Below are positions 1-8,291 of a stretch of DNA of 37,084 nt, in pieces (position 1 is the stretch's first letter; every line of letters starts with the position of its first letter). Below the pieces are notes generated by a model. The model made no database searches. It was not told where the DNA came from and saw nothing but the letters and a program-made list of their open reading frames with translations. Location of the stretch: contig JAZRZI010000045.1 of the NCBI GenBank assembly GCA_045601325.1, positions 1-37,084 of the forward strand, given 5' to 3'. Made by a program: the position numbers and the translations under genes. This DNA is from JAZRZI01 sp045601325 (GTDB taxonomy: Bacteria > Bacillota_I > Bacilli_A > RFN20 > CAG-826).

Positions 1-478
<478 letters not shown>

Positions 479-599
479 TTCTTAAGATTTTTACTAAGTA
501 AAAAAACAAAAAATAAAATTTAAGTTTCTAATTAACAAAGAAAGCAACATGTGGTAATATTCAGTTTTGAGAGAACAATTATCTCTCTAATTAAAAAAG
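479..599 (+). other. 23S-5S internal transcribed spacer
   Basis: About 120 nt of AT-rich spacer without a tRNA gene. A small inverted repeat (TTTTTAC at 488-494, GTAAAAA at 498-504) lies just past the 23S end and may help processing. Nothing else was recognised. Confidence 0.7.
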
Positions 600-708
600 T
601 CTGGTGGCGATGGCGCGGTGGACACACCTGTTCCCATGCCGAACACAGAAGTTAAGCACCGTAGTGGCGAAGATATCCCGTCAGGGACAAAATAGCGAGC
701 CGCCGGGC
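600..708 (+). rRNA. rrf: 5S ribosomal RNA
   Basis: A complete 5S rRNA of ~109 nt. The terminal helix pairs CTGGTGGC (601-608) with GCCGCCGG (699-706), and the core motifs CCATGCCGAACACAGAAGTTAAGC and TAGTGGCGAAGAT are conserved. A run of seven T (709-715) follows the closing helix directly, so the 3' strand of the molecule may double as the intrinsic terminator of the rRNA operon. Ends are set by the terminal helix. Confidence 0.95.
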
Positions 709-730
709 TTTTTTTATTTCTATGAAAATT

Positions 731-736
731 TATAAT
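731..736 (+). promoter_or_regulatory. -10 box for the isomerase-like gene
   Basis: TATAAT, with no clear -35 box because the T-run of the rRNA operon occupies that position. Initiation about 7 nt downstream would leave a ~14 nt leader holding the GGAGG ribosome site at 744-748. Confidence 0.5.
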
Positions 737-756
737 ATATATTGGAGGATCTAATT

Positions 757-1980
757 ATGGAAATTGAACTAATTAAACTTTCTAATAGCTTGAAAGAATC
801 AGATACATCTACCAGTGATGAATCTAAAGCATTTATAGACGAAATAAATAACGAACTATTCAGTGATGACTTAATACTTGTCTCTGGTTCTAAAGAGGCT
901 AAATCGAGCGTTATTTATGTTGAGACTGGTGGAACGGAAGCTCAATTTCTAGAATTATTTCCAAAATTAGATGATACAGTCATTTTATTAAGCAGTGGAA
1001 AGAACAATTCCTTAGCAGCATGTTTTGAAATAAAAACATATTGTAACACCCACAAGCTACCTGCGATCATTGTGACCGGTAAAGAGAATTACTGTGCGAA
1101 GGTCATTGCTAAGTTCGCTCATATCGCTCAAGCGAGAAAAAACTTTGAAAACGTCAATTTAGGTGTGATTGGAAAACCAAGTGATTGGTTGATTGCTTCT
1201 ATACCGGATTATGAAGATATCAAGAAACTTTTTAATATTAATATGGTAGATATTTCTATGGATGAATTATTCGAAGAAATAGATAAAAAGGAATATAAAT
1301 ACATTCCTCATAAAGATTCTTTAATGAAAAAGTTTAAAGATTATGGTGTATTAGAGATGTCTTTTTGCATATATGGAGCGCTTAAAAGAATTATTGATAA
1401 ACATCAATTAAGTGGGCTCACAATTCGCTGCTTTGATTTGCTTGGAAAATATAAGAATACTGCATGCCTCGCTCTTGGATTATTGAATGAAGAAGGCATC
1501 ACTGCAGCGTGTGAAGGTGATATCTCAACTTTATTAACTATGCACTTAGTTAGATCCATCACTGACACTTCAAGTTTCCAAGCTAATCCATCTTGCTTAG
1601 ATCAACTAAATAAAACAATGATATTCGCTCATTGCACTTTGCCACTAAATATGGTTTCTAAATATGAACTAGATACTCATTTTGAAAGTAACCTTGGTGT
1701 TGCTATTAAAGGTGAAATGCCAGTTGGTGAAATAACAGTTTGTAAACTTTATATCAATGAAGATCACAACTTAGAAAATAGCATTGCAGTTAACGCGACT
1801 ATTAAAGAAAGCAATTCTCTCCCATTTTATTGCCGCACTCAAGTTACTGTGCAGATGGACGAATACAACATGATGAACTATTTAAAAGAAGATTTTGGCA
1901 ACCACATTGTCATTTCCTATGGCAATATTGTCGATGACTTCTACGCAATGCTTTCCTTCTACAATTTGAAAGCAAAATAA
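757..1980 (+). CDS. L-fucose/arabinose isomerase-like protein
   Basis: A 407-residue cytoplasmic protein of the L-fucose isomerase-like fold. Family hallmarks are an early TGGTEAQF stretch, LGVIGKPSDW opening the second domain, ACLALGLLNEEGITAACEGD in the middle (CEGD carries the acidic metal-site residue), and late FAHCTLPLN and YCRTQV. Family members interconvert aldoses and ketoses, but many stand-alone members have no assigned substrate, so the exact reaction is unknown. The ATG at 757 is chosen because GGAGG at 744-748 sits 8 nt upstream; an in-frame TTG at 742 overlaps that site. It is a single-gene unit between the rRNA operon and an Asp23 gene, with no sugar kinase, aldolase or transporter nearby. 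Confidence 0.65.
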   Translation: MEIELIKLSNSLKESDTSTSDESKAFIDEINNELFSDDLILVSGSKEAKSSVIYVETGGTEAQFLELFPKLDDTVILLSSGKNNSLAACFEIKTYCNTHKLPAIIVTGKENYCAKVIAKFAHIAQARKNFENVNLGVIGKPSDWLIASIPDYEDIKKLFNINMVDISMDELFEEIDKKEYKYIPHKDSLMKKFKDYGVLEMSFCIYGALKRIIDKHQLSGLTIRCFDLLGKYKNTACLALGLLNEEGITAACEGDISTLLTMHLVRSITDTSSFQANPSCLDQLNKTMIFAHCTLPLNMVSKYELDTHFESNLGVAIKGEMPVGEITVCKLYINEDHNLENSIAVNATIKESNSLPFYCRTQVTVQMDEYNMMNYLKEDFGNHIVISYGNIVDDFYAMLSFYNLKAK

Positions 1981-1983
1981 TGT

Positions 1984-2003
1984 ATTTGCCTTTTAAGGCA
2001 AAT
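1984..2003 (+). terminator. Probable terminator after the isomerase-like gene
   Basis: Perfect 9-bp inverted repeat ATTTGCCTT / AAGGCAAAT with a 2-nt centre, 3 nt after the stop codon. The following tract (ATTATTATATT) is only moderately T-rich, so termination may be partial. Confidence 0.5.
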
Positions 2004-2012
2004 ATTATTATA

Positions 2013-2041
2013 TTGACTTATTACTTTTTACTTTGTAAAAT
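2013..2041 (+). promoter_or_regulatory. Promoter of the asp23-fakA operon
   Basis: TTGACT (2013-2018), 17 nt, TAAAAT (2036-2041): a good SigA-type promoter. Start of transcription is expected near 2048, leaving a ~23 nt leader with AAAGG (2058-2062) as a modest ribosome site. Confidence 0.7.
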
Positions 2042-2070
2042 GTTAAGCACCTTAATAAAAGGTAAAAACT

Positions 2071-2400
2071 ATGAATCAAAATCAATCAAAGGCTGATTCT
2101 AAAGACATCAATCTTTCTGATATTATATCTACTATTCGTGAAGCATTAATTGCTACTTATGGTGTCGTAGAAATCGCCAATATAAAAGACAAGAAAGGAA
2201 AAAAAGAAGAAGGTATAGTCCTCTCTGAAAAGAGCGACCATACTTTTTGTGTTGATGTTTACCTTACTGTCTCTAGCGATGTGAAAATCACTGAGACTCT
2301 TCGTTCAGCACAATCGAGCGTTCGCTATACACTAAATAAGAAATATCCTAAGATTGTTTCTAACATTAATGTGTACGCAAACGGCGTTTCTAACAAATAA
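2071..2400 (+). CDS. Asp23/Gls24 family envelope stress-type protein (YloU-like)
   Basis: A 109-residue protein of the Asp23/Gls24 family, corresponding in size and position to Bacillus YloU, which also lies immediately before the fatty acid kinase gene. The family core is visible as ISTIREALIATYGVVEIANI near the N-terminus and the VDVYLTVSSDVKI strand in the middle. There is no signal peptide or membrane segment. Asp23-type proteins are envelope-stress associated in staphylococci, but the role of the YloU branch is not defined. The gene is separated from fakA by 2 nt, so the two are surely co-transcribed and probably translationally coupled. Confidence 0.85.
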   Translation: MNQNQSKADSKDINLSDIISTIREALIATYGVVEIANIKDKKGKKEEGIVLSEKSDHTFCVDVYLTVSSDVKITETLRSAQSSVRYTLNKKYPKIVSNINVYANGVSNK

Positions 2401-2402
2401 TT

Positions 2403-4070
2403 ATGAAAACAATGAATGGCCAAGTCCTGAAGAGATTATTCATCTCAGGCGCCAATAATTTATATAATCACTATCCAGAAGTGGATGCTTTAAACGTATT
2501 CCCTGTACCTGATGGTGACACCGGTATGAATATGAACCTTACTATGACAAGTGGTAGTAAGGAAATCGCTAACCGTAACGAAAAAAATATTTTTGAAATT
2601 GCTAAAGCTTTCTCACGCGGCCTACTCATGGGCGCAAGAGGAAACTCTGGTGTTATTACTTCTCAAATCTTCAGAGGCTTTGCTCAAGGCTTAGAAGACA
2701 AGATTGAAATTGATGCTATTGGCTTTGCCAATGCATTAAAGAAAGGCGTCGAAGTTGCTTATAGAGCAGTTGTCCGTCCTGTCGAAGGAACTATCTTAAC
2801 AGTTATTAGAGAATCAGTTCAATTCCTAAGAGAAAAAGTCAATAAAGACACATCTATTGAAAAGGCATTGGATTTAATCCTTAAAGAAGCTCGAGCTTCA
2901 TTAAAAAGAACGCCTGACTTACTTCCTATATTAAAGGAAGTTGGTGTTGTCGATTCTGGTGGCGCTGGTTTAATTTATATCTTTGAAGGTATGAGAGCAG
3001 CTTGTGAAGGCGAAATTATTGAAAGAAATGAAGCGACCGCTACCGAAAGTAATCCTATCGCTGCTGCTGGTGCAATTATGGAGGATGAAGAATTCGGCTA
3101 CTGCACAGAATTCATTATGTCCTTAGGACCTGATAGTGTGAAAAAGACTTTCAATGAAAAGAGATTCACGACTATCTTAGGCACACATGGTAACTCCTTA
3201 GTGGTGGTTCATGATGATGATATAGTCAAAGTACATATCCATACATTAAATCCTGGTAACATTCTCAACTATGCTCAACAATTCGGTGAATTCTTAAAGA
3301 TTAAGATTGAGAACATGACTGAGCAGCATCATGCACTTGAAACAGGCGCTAATGTTGAAATGCATGAAGATTTAGTTCCAGAGCCTGAAAAGGTTGGGCC
3401 TAAAGTCCCATTCGCTATGATTGCTGTATCTAGTGGTGATGGCATTGATGAAATGTTCAATGAAATTGGTATCAGCGTTATTGTTAAAGGCGGTCAAACA
3501 ATGAATCCATCTAGTGAAGACTTTGTCTCTGCTATTAAAAAAGCTAATGCTGAAAACGTATTTATCTTCCCTAACAATTCCAACATCGTTATGGCAGCAA
3601 GCCAAGCTAGTGAAATGATGGAAGAAGAGGATGTTAACATATATGTTATTCCTAGTAAAACTATCCCGCAAGGTATCACAGCTTCCTTAATGTTTAATGA
3701 AGAAGCATCCGCAGAAGACAATTTTAGAGAAATGAAAGCAGCTTTAAAAAATGTCAAATCCGCTGAAGTGACATTCGCAATTAGAGATAGTGAAATGAAT
3801 GGCGTTTCTGTCAAAAAAGACGACTTCATTGGAATCATTGAAAAAGATATCGTCGTTGATAATCCTGATAAATTGTTTGTCGTTACAAACTTAATCGATA
3901 AATTGGTGGATGACGATACTTCATTAATCACTATTTTAGTAGGACAAGATGTTAATGAAGAAGAAAGCGAAAAGTTAAGAAGCTATATCGAAGAAAAATA
4001 TTCTGATGTTGATTTGGATTTAAGATCAGGGGGTCAACCGGTATATTCCTTCTTAATCGGCGCTGAATAA
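2403..4070 (+). CDS. fakA: Fatty acid kinase catalytic subunit FakA (DAK2 domain, YloV)
   Basis: A 555-residue cytoplasmic kinase that, with a fatty-acid-binding FakB (DegV) partner, phosphorylates exogenous fatty acids to acyl-phosphate for phospholipid synthesis. The N-terminal DhaL/DAK2 nucleotide domain shows NVFPVPDGDTGMNMNLT (about residues 28-44), whose aspartates bind the Mg-ATP complex, followed by GARGNSGVI and VDSGGAGL. The C-terminal half is the YloV-type domain that contacts FakB. Length matches the Bacillus protein (~550). No fakB lies in this window. The plsX/fabD/fabG/acpP genes that often lie nearby in Bacilli are absent, so uptake of host or medium fatty acids may matter more here (inference). 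Confidence 0.93.
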   Translation: MKTMNGQVLKRLFISGANNLYNHYPEVDALNVFPVPDGDTGMNMNLTMTSGSKEIANRNEKNIFEIAKAFSRGLLMGARGNSGVITSQIFRGFAQGLEDKIEIDAIGFANALKKGVEVAYRAVVRPVEGTILTVIRESVQFLREKVNKDTSIEKALDLILKEARASLKRTPDLLPILKEVGVVDSGGAGLIYIFEGMRAACEGEIIERNEATATESNPIAAAGAIMEDEEFGYCTEFIMSLGPDSVKKTFNEKRFTTILGTHGNSLVVVHDDDIVKVHIHTLNPGNILNYAQQFGEFLKIKIENMTEQHHALETGANVEMHEDLVPEPEKVGPKVPFAMIAVSSGDGIDEMFNEIGISVIVKGGQTMNPSSEDFVSAIKKANAENVFIFPNNSNIVMAASQASEMMEEEDVNIYVIPSKTIPQGITASLMFNEEASAEDNFREMKAALKNVKSAEVTFAIRDSEMNGVSVKKDDFIGIIEKDIVVDNPDKLFVVTNLIDKLVDDDTSLITILVGQDVNEEESEKLRSYIEEKYSDVDLDLRSGGQPVYSFLIGAE

Positions 4071-4077
4071 AATTACT

Positions 4078-4107
4078 AATAGCAAATCATATGGTTTGCT
4101 ATTTTTT
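4078..4107 (+). terminator. Intrinsic terminator after fakA
   Basis: AATAGCAAA (4078-4086) pairs with TTTGCTATT (4095-4103) around an 8-nt loop, running into six T (4102-4107). Confidence 0.88.
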
Positions 4108-4120
4108 ATAAAAAAATAAA

Positions 4121-4126
4121 TAATAT
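4121..4126 (+). promoter_or_regulatory. Candidate -10 box directly before recG
   Basis: TAATAT ends only 5 nt before the recG ATG at 4132, and no Shine-Dalgarno sequence is present, so the transcript would be leaderless. The -35 region falls in the fakA terminator (TTTGCT at 4095-4100, spacing 20) and is poor. Confidence 0.4.
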
Positions 4127-4131
4127 TACTA

Positions 4132-6129
4132 ATGGATAAACTAACAAATTCTAAACGTTTAAATTATTTGCTTGGACAAATGGGCATCTTTTCTTATTAC
4201 GATGTTGTTAATCATTTGCCAAGAAGATACGAGGATCTAAATTACACCCATGATCAAGGTCTTATTGATAAAGAACGTGTTGTTTTACTTGGAAAGGTTA
4301 CTAGCGTTCCTAAAGTAGTCAAAACACGAAACATCAGTATCGTAAGATTTGATTTTATCACTTCTAATAGAAGATATTTTCGCGTTGTGGCCTTTAATCG
4401 GCCTTATCTAGGCAAGATTATTAACTTGGCGGATGATTTTACGTTAGTGGGTAATTACGACCTTAAAAAGAACGAAATTAACTTGGTTAATATTTATAAA
4501 GGTGAAATACCTAAAGAAGATAGAATCAAACCTATATATACGCTTCCTAGCGATTATCAACAATACTTATTCTCCAACCTTGTTAATAAGTCTTTAGAAA
4601 CATTAAAAGGACACTTATATTCAGATGTACCTTTTGACTACCTAAATAAATATAAATTGATTAGTAAAGAAAGCGCTTTAAGGTATGCTCATTTTCCTGA
4701 AAATCACGACCAAGTAAGACAATCTTTAAGACATTTAAAATATGAAGAAGCATTGCTTTTTTCTTTGAAAAACCAATTTATTAGAGAAGAAAACAAATCA
4801 TTAGCTAAAGTTAGAAAAGAGCCTATTGATTTAGACTTGTGTAAACCTTTTTTAGATACTCTTCCATATACATTGACAGAAGATCAAAAAGTAGCGTGCG
4901 ATGAAATCATCAACGATATGAATCAATCCGCTTTAATGTATAGATTATTACAAGGAGATGTGGGAACTGGTAAAACATTAGTTTCTTTTGTGGCTTTATA
5001 TGCGAATTATCTAAGAGGAGATCAAGGTGCATTAATGGCACCAACGGATGCCTTAGCTAGACAACATTACGAAAACGCTAAAAAAATATTTGCAGGAACT
5101 AAACTAAAAATCGCCCTTTTATTAGGCTCAACACCTCTTAGTGAAAAGCGTTTAATTTATGACAATTTAAGAGATGGATTTATTGATATTGTTATAGGGA
5201 CACATGCCTTATTTTCTAAAGGAGTTGAATACTCTTCTCTAGGACTTGCAATTATCGATGAGCAACACAGATTTGGCGTTAACCAAAGAATTACTTTAGC
5301 GAACAAAGGTGAACACACAGATTTATTAATGATGTCTGCAACACCAATTCCTCGTAGTCTTGCATTAACCTTATATGGTGATTTGGATGTCTCTACTTTA
5401 GCGGTTTTCCCTTCTAAGAAAAGAAGCGTGGACACTAAAATTGTAAATCCTGAAGATTCCATGATTTTTGATTACGTAGATAAAGCTTTAAAAGAAGACA
5501 AACAAGTCTATGTTATTGCACCTTTAATTGACTTTAGGGAAGATGAAAGATATTCGGTTGATAAACTATATGCTAAATTCGTTCTTAGATATAAATCTAA
5601 GGTTGGTTTATTACATGGTAAAATGAAAAACGATGAAAAGGAAAACGCATTAGAGAAATTCTATAGTGGAGAAACACCAATTATTGTTTCTACAACAGTC
5701 GTAGAAGTAGGCATTGATGTTAAAAAAGCCAATACAATGATTATCTATGATGCAAATAACTTTTCTCTTGCCTCTTTGCATCAACTTAGAGGGCGTATTG
5801 GTAGAGATGGCAGTTTATCCTACTGTTTATTGACATGTAATGACGATTTAGAAGAACAAGAAAGACTAAAAGTCATTGTTAATAACGAAGACGGATTTAA
5901 GATTGCGGAAGCGGATATGAAACTAAGAGGACCGGGTGAACTTGCAGGTATAAGACAATCTGGAATTCCTAGTTTTTCATTCTTAAACATTATTGATGAC
6001 TATCGAATATTCGAATGCGCTAGAAACGACGCCAAAGACATTATTAAAAACCAAGATAATGTACGTTATAAATGGGTAATTGAAAAAGCCAAAAGAGAAA
6101 CGATTAAAAATCCATTGCTCAAAGGTTAA
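4132..6129 (+). CDS. recG: ATP-dependent DNA helicase RecG
   Basis: A 665-residue branched-DNA translocase that remodels stalled forks and Holliday junctions. The N-terminal wedge/OB region covers roughly the first 230 residues (HLPRRYEDL near 29-37, as in other RecG proteins). Walker A is LLQGDVGTGKT near 272-282 and the Walker B box IIDEQHRFG near 374-382 has the RecG-typical DEQH. Motif VI is HQLRGRIGRDG near 550-560, followed by the C-terminal TRG region (LRGPGELAGIRQSG). The protein is slightly shorter than usual (~680) and lacks part of the normal N-terminal lead-in. In Bacillus, recG is also downstream of fakA. There is no ribosome site before the ATG; see the leaderless-transcript finding. 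Confidence 0.95.
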   Translation: MDKLTNSKRLNYLLGQMGIFSYYDVVNHLPRRYEDLNYTHDQGLIDKERVVLLGKVTSVPKVVKTRNISIVRFDFITSNRRYFRVVAFNRPYLGKIINLADDFTLVGNYDLKKNEINLVNIYKGEIPKEDRIKPIYTLPSDYQQYLFSNLVNKSLETLKGHLYSDVPFDYLNKYKLISKESALRYAHFPENHDQVRQSLRHLKYEEALLFSLKNQFIREENKSLAKVRKEPIDLDLCKPFLDTLPYTLTEDQKVACDEIINDMNQSALMYRLLQGDVGTGKTLVSFVALYANYLRGDQGALMAPTDALARQHYENAKKIFAGTKLKIALLLGSTPLSEKRLIYDNLRDGFIDIVIGTHALFSKGVEYSSLGLAIIDEQHRFGVNQRITLANKGEHTDLLMMSATPIPRSLALTLYGDLDVSTLAVFPSKKRSVDTKIVNPEDSMIFDYVDKALKEDKQVYVIAPLIDFREDERYSVDKLYAKFVLRYKSKVGLLHGKMKNDEKENALEKFYSGETPIIVSTTVVEVGIDVKKANTMIIYDANNFSLASLHQLRGRIGRDGSLSYCLLTCNDDLEEQERLKVIVNNEDGFKIAEADMKLRGPGELAGIRQSGIPSFSFLNIIDDYRIFECARNDAKDIIKNQDNVRYKWVIEKAKRETIKNPLLKG

Positions 6130-6151
6130 TATATTTAAGAAAACAATTAAT

Positions 6152-6180
6152 TTGTTTTATTTGACTATATCGTGTAAAAT
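6152..6180 (+). promoter_or_regulatory. Promoter of the rnc-ftsY-ylxM-ffh operon
   Basis: TTGTTT (6152-6157), 17 nt, TAAAAT (6175-6180). The -35 matches the consensus only in its first three bases, but spacing and the -10 are good. It overlaps the second arm of an AT-only inverted repeat (AAAACAA...TTGTTTT), which may weakly end recG transcription. Confidence 0.5.
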
Positions 6181-6186
6181 CTATCA

Positions 6187-6313
6187 AGAGATAACTTATC
6201 ATGTTTAAGTTTGTTAAACGTAAACAACTTTAAAGATGATACTGGTGTTAGTTCACCGCTTATGTCAAAAAGGCAATAAAGTTAGCTCAATATTCTTAAG
6301 GAGACATTTGCAA
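6187..6313 (+). other. Long leader of rnc, possible RNase III autoregulation site
   Basis: About 127 nt between the predicted start site and rnc. It contains a bulged hairpin AAGTT-T-GTT / AACAACTT (about 6207-6231), a small GGTG/CACC hairpin (6244-6257), and a 10-codon reading frame at 6201-6233 (MFKFVKRKQL) with only a weak ribosome site. AGGAG for rnc lies at the 3' end. No known riboswitch class was recognised. Autoregulation by cleavage is known for E. coli rnc and is only an inference here. Confidence 0.35.
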
Positions 6314-6997
6314 ATGACTGATATCAATCGTTTATTTGAAAAAATTAAAATTAGGCCGAAGAATGTGCAATTATATGAATTAGCTTTGACACATCCTTCC
6401 TTTAATATGGACGCTAACACAGTGCATCAAGATTATGAAAGACTTGAATACATGGGTGATGCAGTTCTTGGTTTTGTATCTGCTGACCTCATCTATAAGT
6501 TCCATCCTGATATGAATCAAGGCTTGATGAGCAAGCTTAGAAGTTATTTAGTGAAAACTCAAAAGCTTGCTGAGTATGCGAGAAAAATTAACTTGTACGA
6601 GTTCGTAAAAGCTGGACATTCACTAAGCCCACAGCAAGTTAGCCAAAGTGATAAGATTCTCGAAGATATTTTCGAAGCTCTCATTGGCGCTATCTACTTG
6701 GATTTAGGAATTAACGTTGCGTATAAGTACATCAAAGGATTTATCAAAAGAGATATTCTCACAACTAACGAGGACGATTTGACTGATCCAAAAACAAAAC
6801 TACAAGAAGAAATGCAAACCGAATATAGGGAAAGCGTTCATTATGTGTTAATTGGTCAAGAAGGACCTGCACACGATCGCACTTTTACTGTAAATGTTTT
6901 GTTTAATGATATTGTTCTTGCTACTGGTTCAGGTAAGAGCAAAAAGGCTGCAGAAGAAGACGCTGCTAGAAAAGCATTGGAAAAGAGAAGTAGATAA
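6314..6997 (+). CDS. rnc: Ribonuclease III
   Basis: A 227-residue double-strand-specific endoribonuclease acting in rRNA processing and mRNA turnover. The signature ERLEYMGDAVLGF (about residues 40-52) holds the catalytic E and D. A second acidic cluster is in KILEDIFEALIGAIYLD. The C-terminal dsRBD ends with GSGKSKKAAEEDAARKAL. Start: ATG 6314 has AAGGAGA about 9 nt upstream and gives the normal N-terminus; an in-frame ATG at 6236 would add 26 unrelated residues. The stop overlaps the ftsY start by one base (TAATG). The fapR-plsX-fabD-fabG-acpP genes usually upstream and smc usually downstream in Bacilli are missing. Confidence 0.95.
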   Translation: MTDINRLFEKIKIRPKNVQLYELALTHPSFNMDANTVHQDYERLEYMGDAVLGFVSADLIYKFHPDMNQGLMSKLRSYLVKTQKLAEYARKINLYEFVKAGHSLSPQQVSQSDKILEDIFEALIGAIYLDLGINVAYKYIKGFIKRDILTTNEDDLTDPKTKLQEEMQTEYRESVHYVLIGQEGPAHDRTFTVNVLFNDIVLATGSGKSKKAAEEDAARKALEKRSR

Positions 6998-7968
6998 TGG
7001 GACTTATTTCATTTTTAAAAAGCAAATTTAAAAAGAAAGATACAGCCACTGACAAGTACTCCAAAGGAATGGAGAAATCTCGTCAGAACTTTTCTAATAA
7101 ACTTCAAAACTTAACTCATAAATATAAAACAGTGAACCAAGAATATTTTGAAGAACTCGAAGAAATTTTAATTGAATCTGATGTTGGCATCAATTTAACT
7201 CTCAATATAATTGAGGAAGTTCTTGAAAAGAGCAAAAAAGATAAAATTACAGACCCTCAAGCAATCAATGAAATATTGGTGGATAGAATGTTTATTGGTT
7301 ATGCCTCTAAAGGAGACATTGTTAACGAGCTATCTTTTGAACCTGGAATTCCAACTGTTTTATTAGTCGTAGGTGTTAATGGAGTGGGTAAAACCACAAC
7401 TATTGCAAAACTTGCTAATAGATATGTTAAACAAAGTAAAAAAGTCTTGTTAGTAGCTGCTGATACTTTTAGAGCAGGTGCTGTTGAACAATTAAATGTT
7501 TGGGCTAATAGACTTGGCTTAGGCATTGTTAGTGGTAACAGCGAGGCAGATCCTGCATCCGTTGCCTTTGATGGAGTTAGAAAAGCTAAAAACGAAGGAT
7601 TTGATTTAGTTATCGTAGATACTGCTGGCAGACTTCAAACAAAAACTAACTTAATGGCGGAACTCGCTAAGATTAAACGTGTTATTGGAAAAGAAATTGA
7701 AGGCGCTCCTCAAGAAACATTCCTAATTATTGATGCTACCACTGGTCAAAATGGTGTTATCCAAGCTAAATCATTTGCTGAAGTAACATCTTTGACGGGT
7801 GTTGTGATTACAAAGATGGATGGTACTAGTAAAGGTGGCATCATCCTTGCTATTAGAGATGAATTAGGTGTGCCAGTGAGATTTATTGGTTTAGGCGAAA
7901 AAATGGAAGACTTAGAGGAATTTGATTTAGACAAATACCTTTATGGTCTATGCGTAGGTAATGAATAA
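6997..7968 (+). CDS. ftsY: Signal recognition particle receptor FtsY
   Basis: A 323-residue SRP-type GTPase that receives the ribosome-SRP complex at the membrane. A short basic N-terminus (LKSKFKKKD) replaces the long acidic A domain, as in most Gram-positives. The N domain follows, then the G domain: G1 GVNGVGKTTT near 126-135, DTFRAGA, G3 DTAGR near 208, G4 TKMDG near 272, and the closing GLGEKMEDLEEFD. It begins on the last base of the rnc stop and ends on the first base of ylxM, so translation of the run rnc-ftsY-ylxM-ffh is tightly coupled. Confidence 0.96.
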   Translation: MGLISFLKSKFKKKDTATDKYSKGMEKSRQNFSNKLQNLTHKYKTVNQEYFEELEEILIESDVGINLTLNIIEEVLEKSKKDKITDPQAINEILVDRMFIGYASKGDIVNELSFEPGIPTVLLVVGVNGVGKTTTIAKLANRYVKQSKKVLLVAADTFRAGAVEQLNVWANRLGLGIVSGNSEADPASVAFDGVRKAKNEGFDLVIVDTAGRLQTKTNLMAELAKIKRVIGKEIEGAPQETFLIIDATTGQNGVIQAKSFAEVTSLTGVVITKMDGTSKGGIILAIRDELGVPVRFIGLGEKMEDLEEFDLDKYLYGLCVGNE

Positions 7969-8291
7969 TGGAACAAATCAATAAAGCTATTAGATATAAC
8001 GAGCTTCTCCAAATTTATGGAAGTTTGCTTTCTACCGCTCAACAAGAAATCTTAAATGATTATTATGGATATGATTTATCCATTTCTGAAATTGCTGAGA
8101 ATAGAAATTCTTCTCGTGCAGCAGTGGAAGATGCAATCAAAAAAGGTTCTAATAAGTTAGAATCTTTCGAAAAAGAATTAAAAGTTTTAGAGAAACGCAA
8201 TGACGTTTTAGCTAATCTTGATAAATTAAAAGAATCATCCTCTGATTCCCAAAAAGAAATAATTAATGAAATTGAAAGGATACTCAAATAA
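7968..8291 (+). CDS. ylxM: YlxM-family SRP-associated DNA-binding-like protein
   Basis: A 107-residue helix-turn-helix protein of the YlxM/p13 family (UPF0122), which in Firmicutes is always next to ffh and in streptococci modulates SRP-FtsY activity. The sigma-70 region-4-like helix-turn-helix is seen in LSTAQQEILNDYYGYDLSISEIAENRNSSRAAVEDAI. The C-terminus is a charged, probably coiled-coil helix. It overlaps both ftsY and ffh by one base. Confidence 0.9.
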   Translation: MEQINKAIRYNELLQIYGSLLSTAQQEILNDYYGYDLSISEIAENRNSSRAAVEDAIKKGSNKLESFEKELKVLEKRNDVLANLDKLKESSSDSQKEIINEIERILK

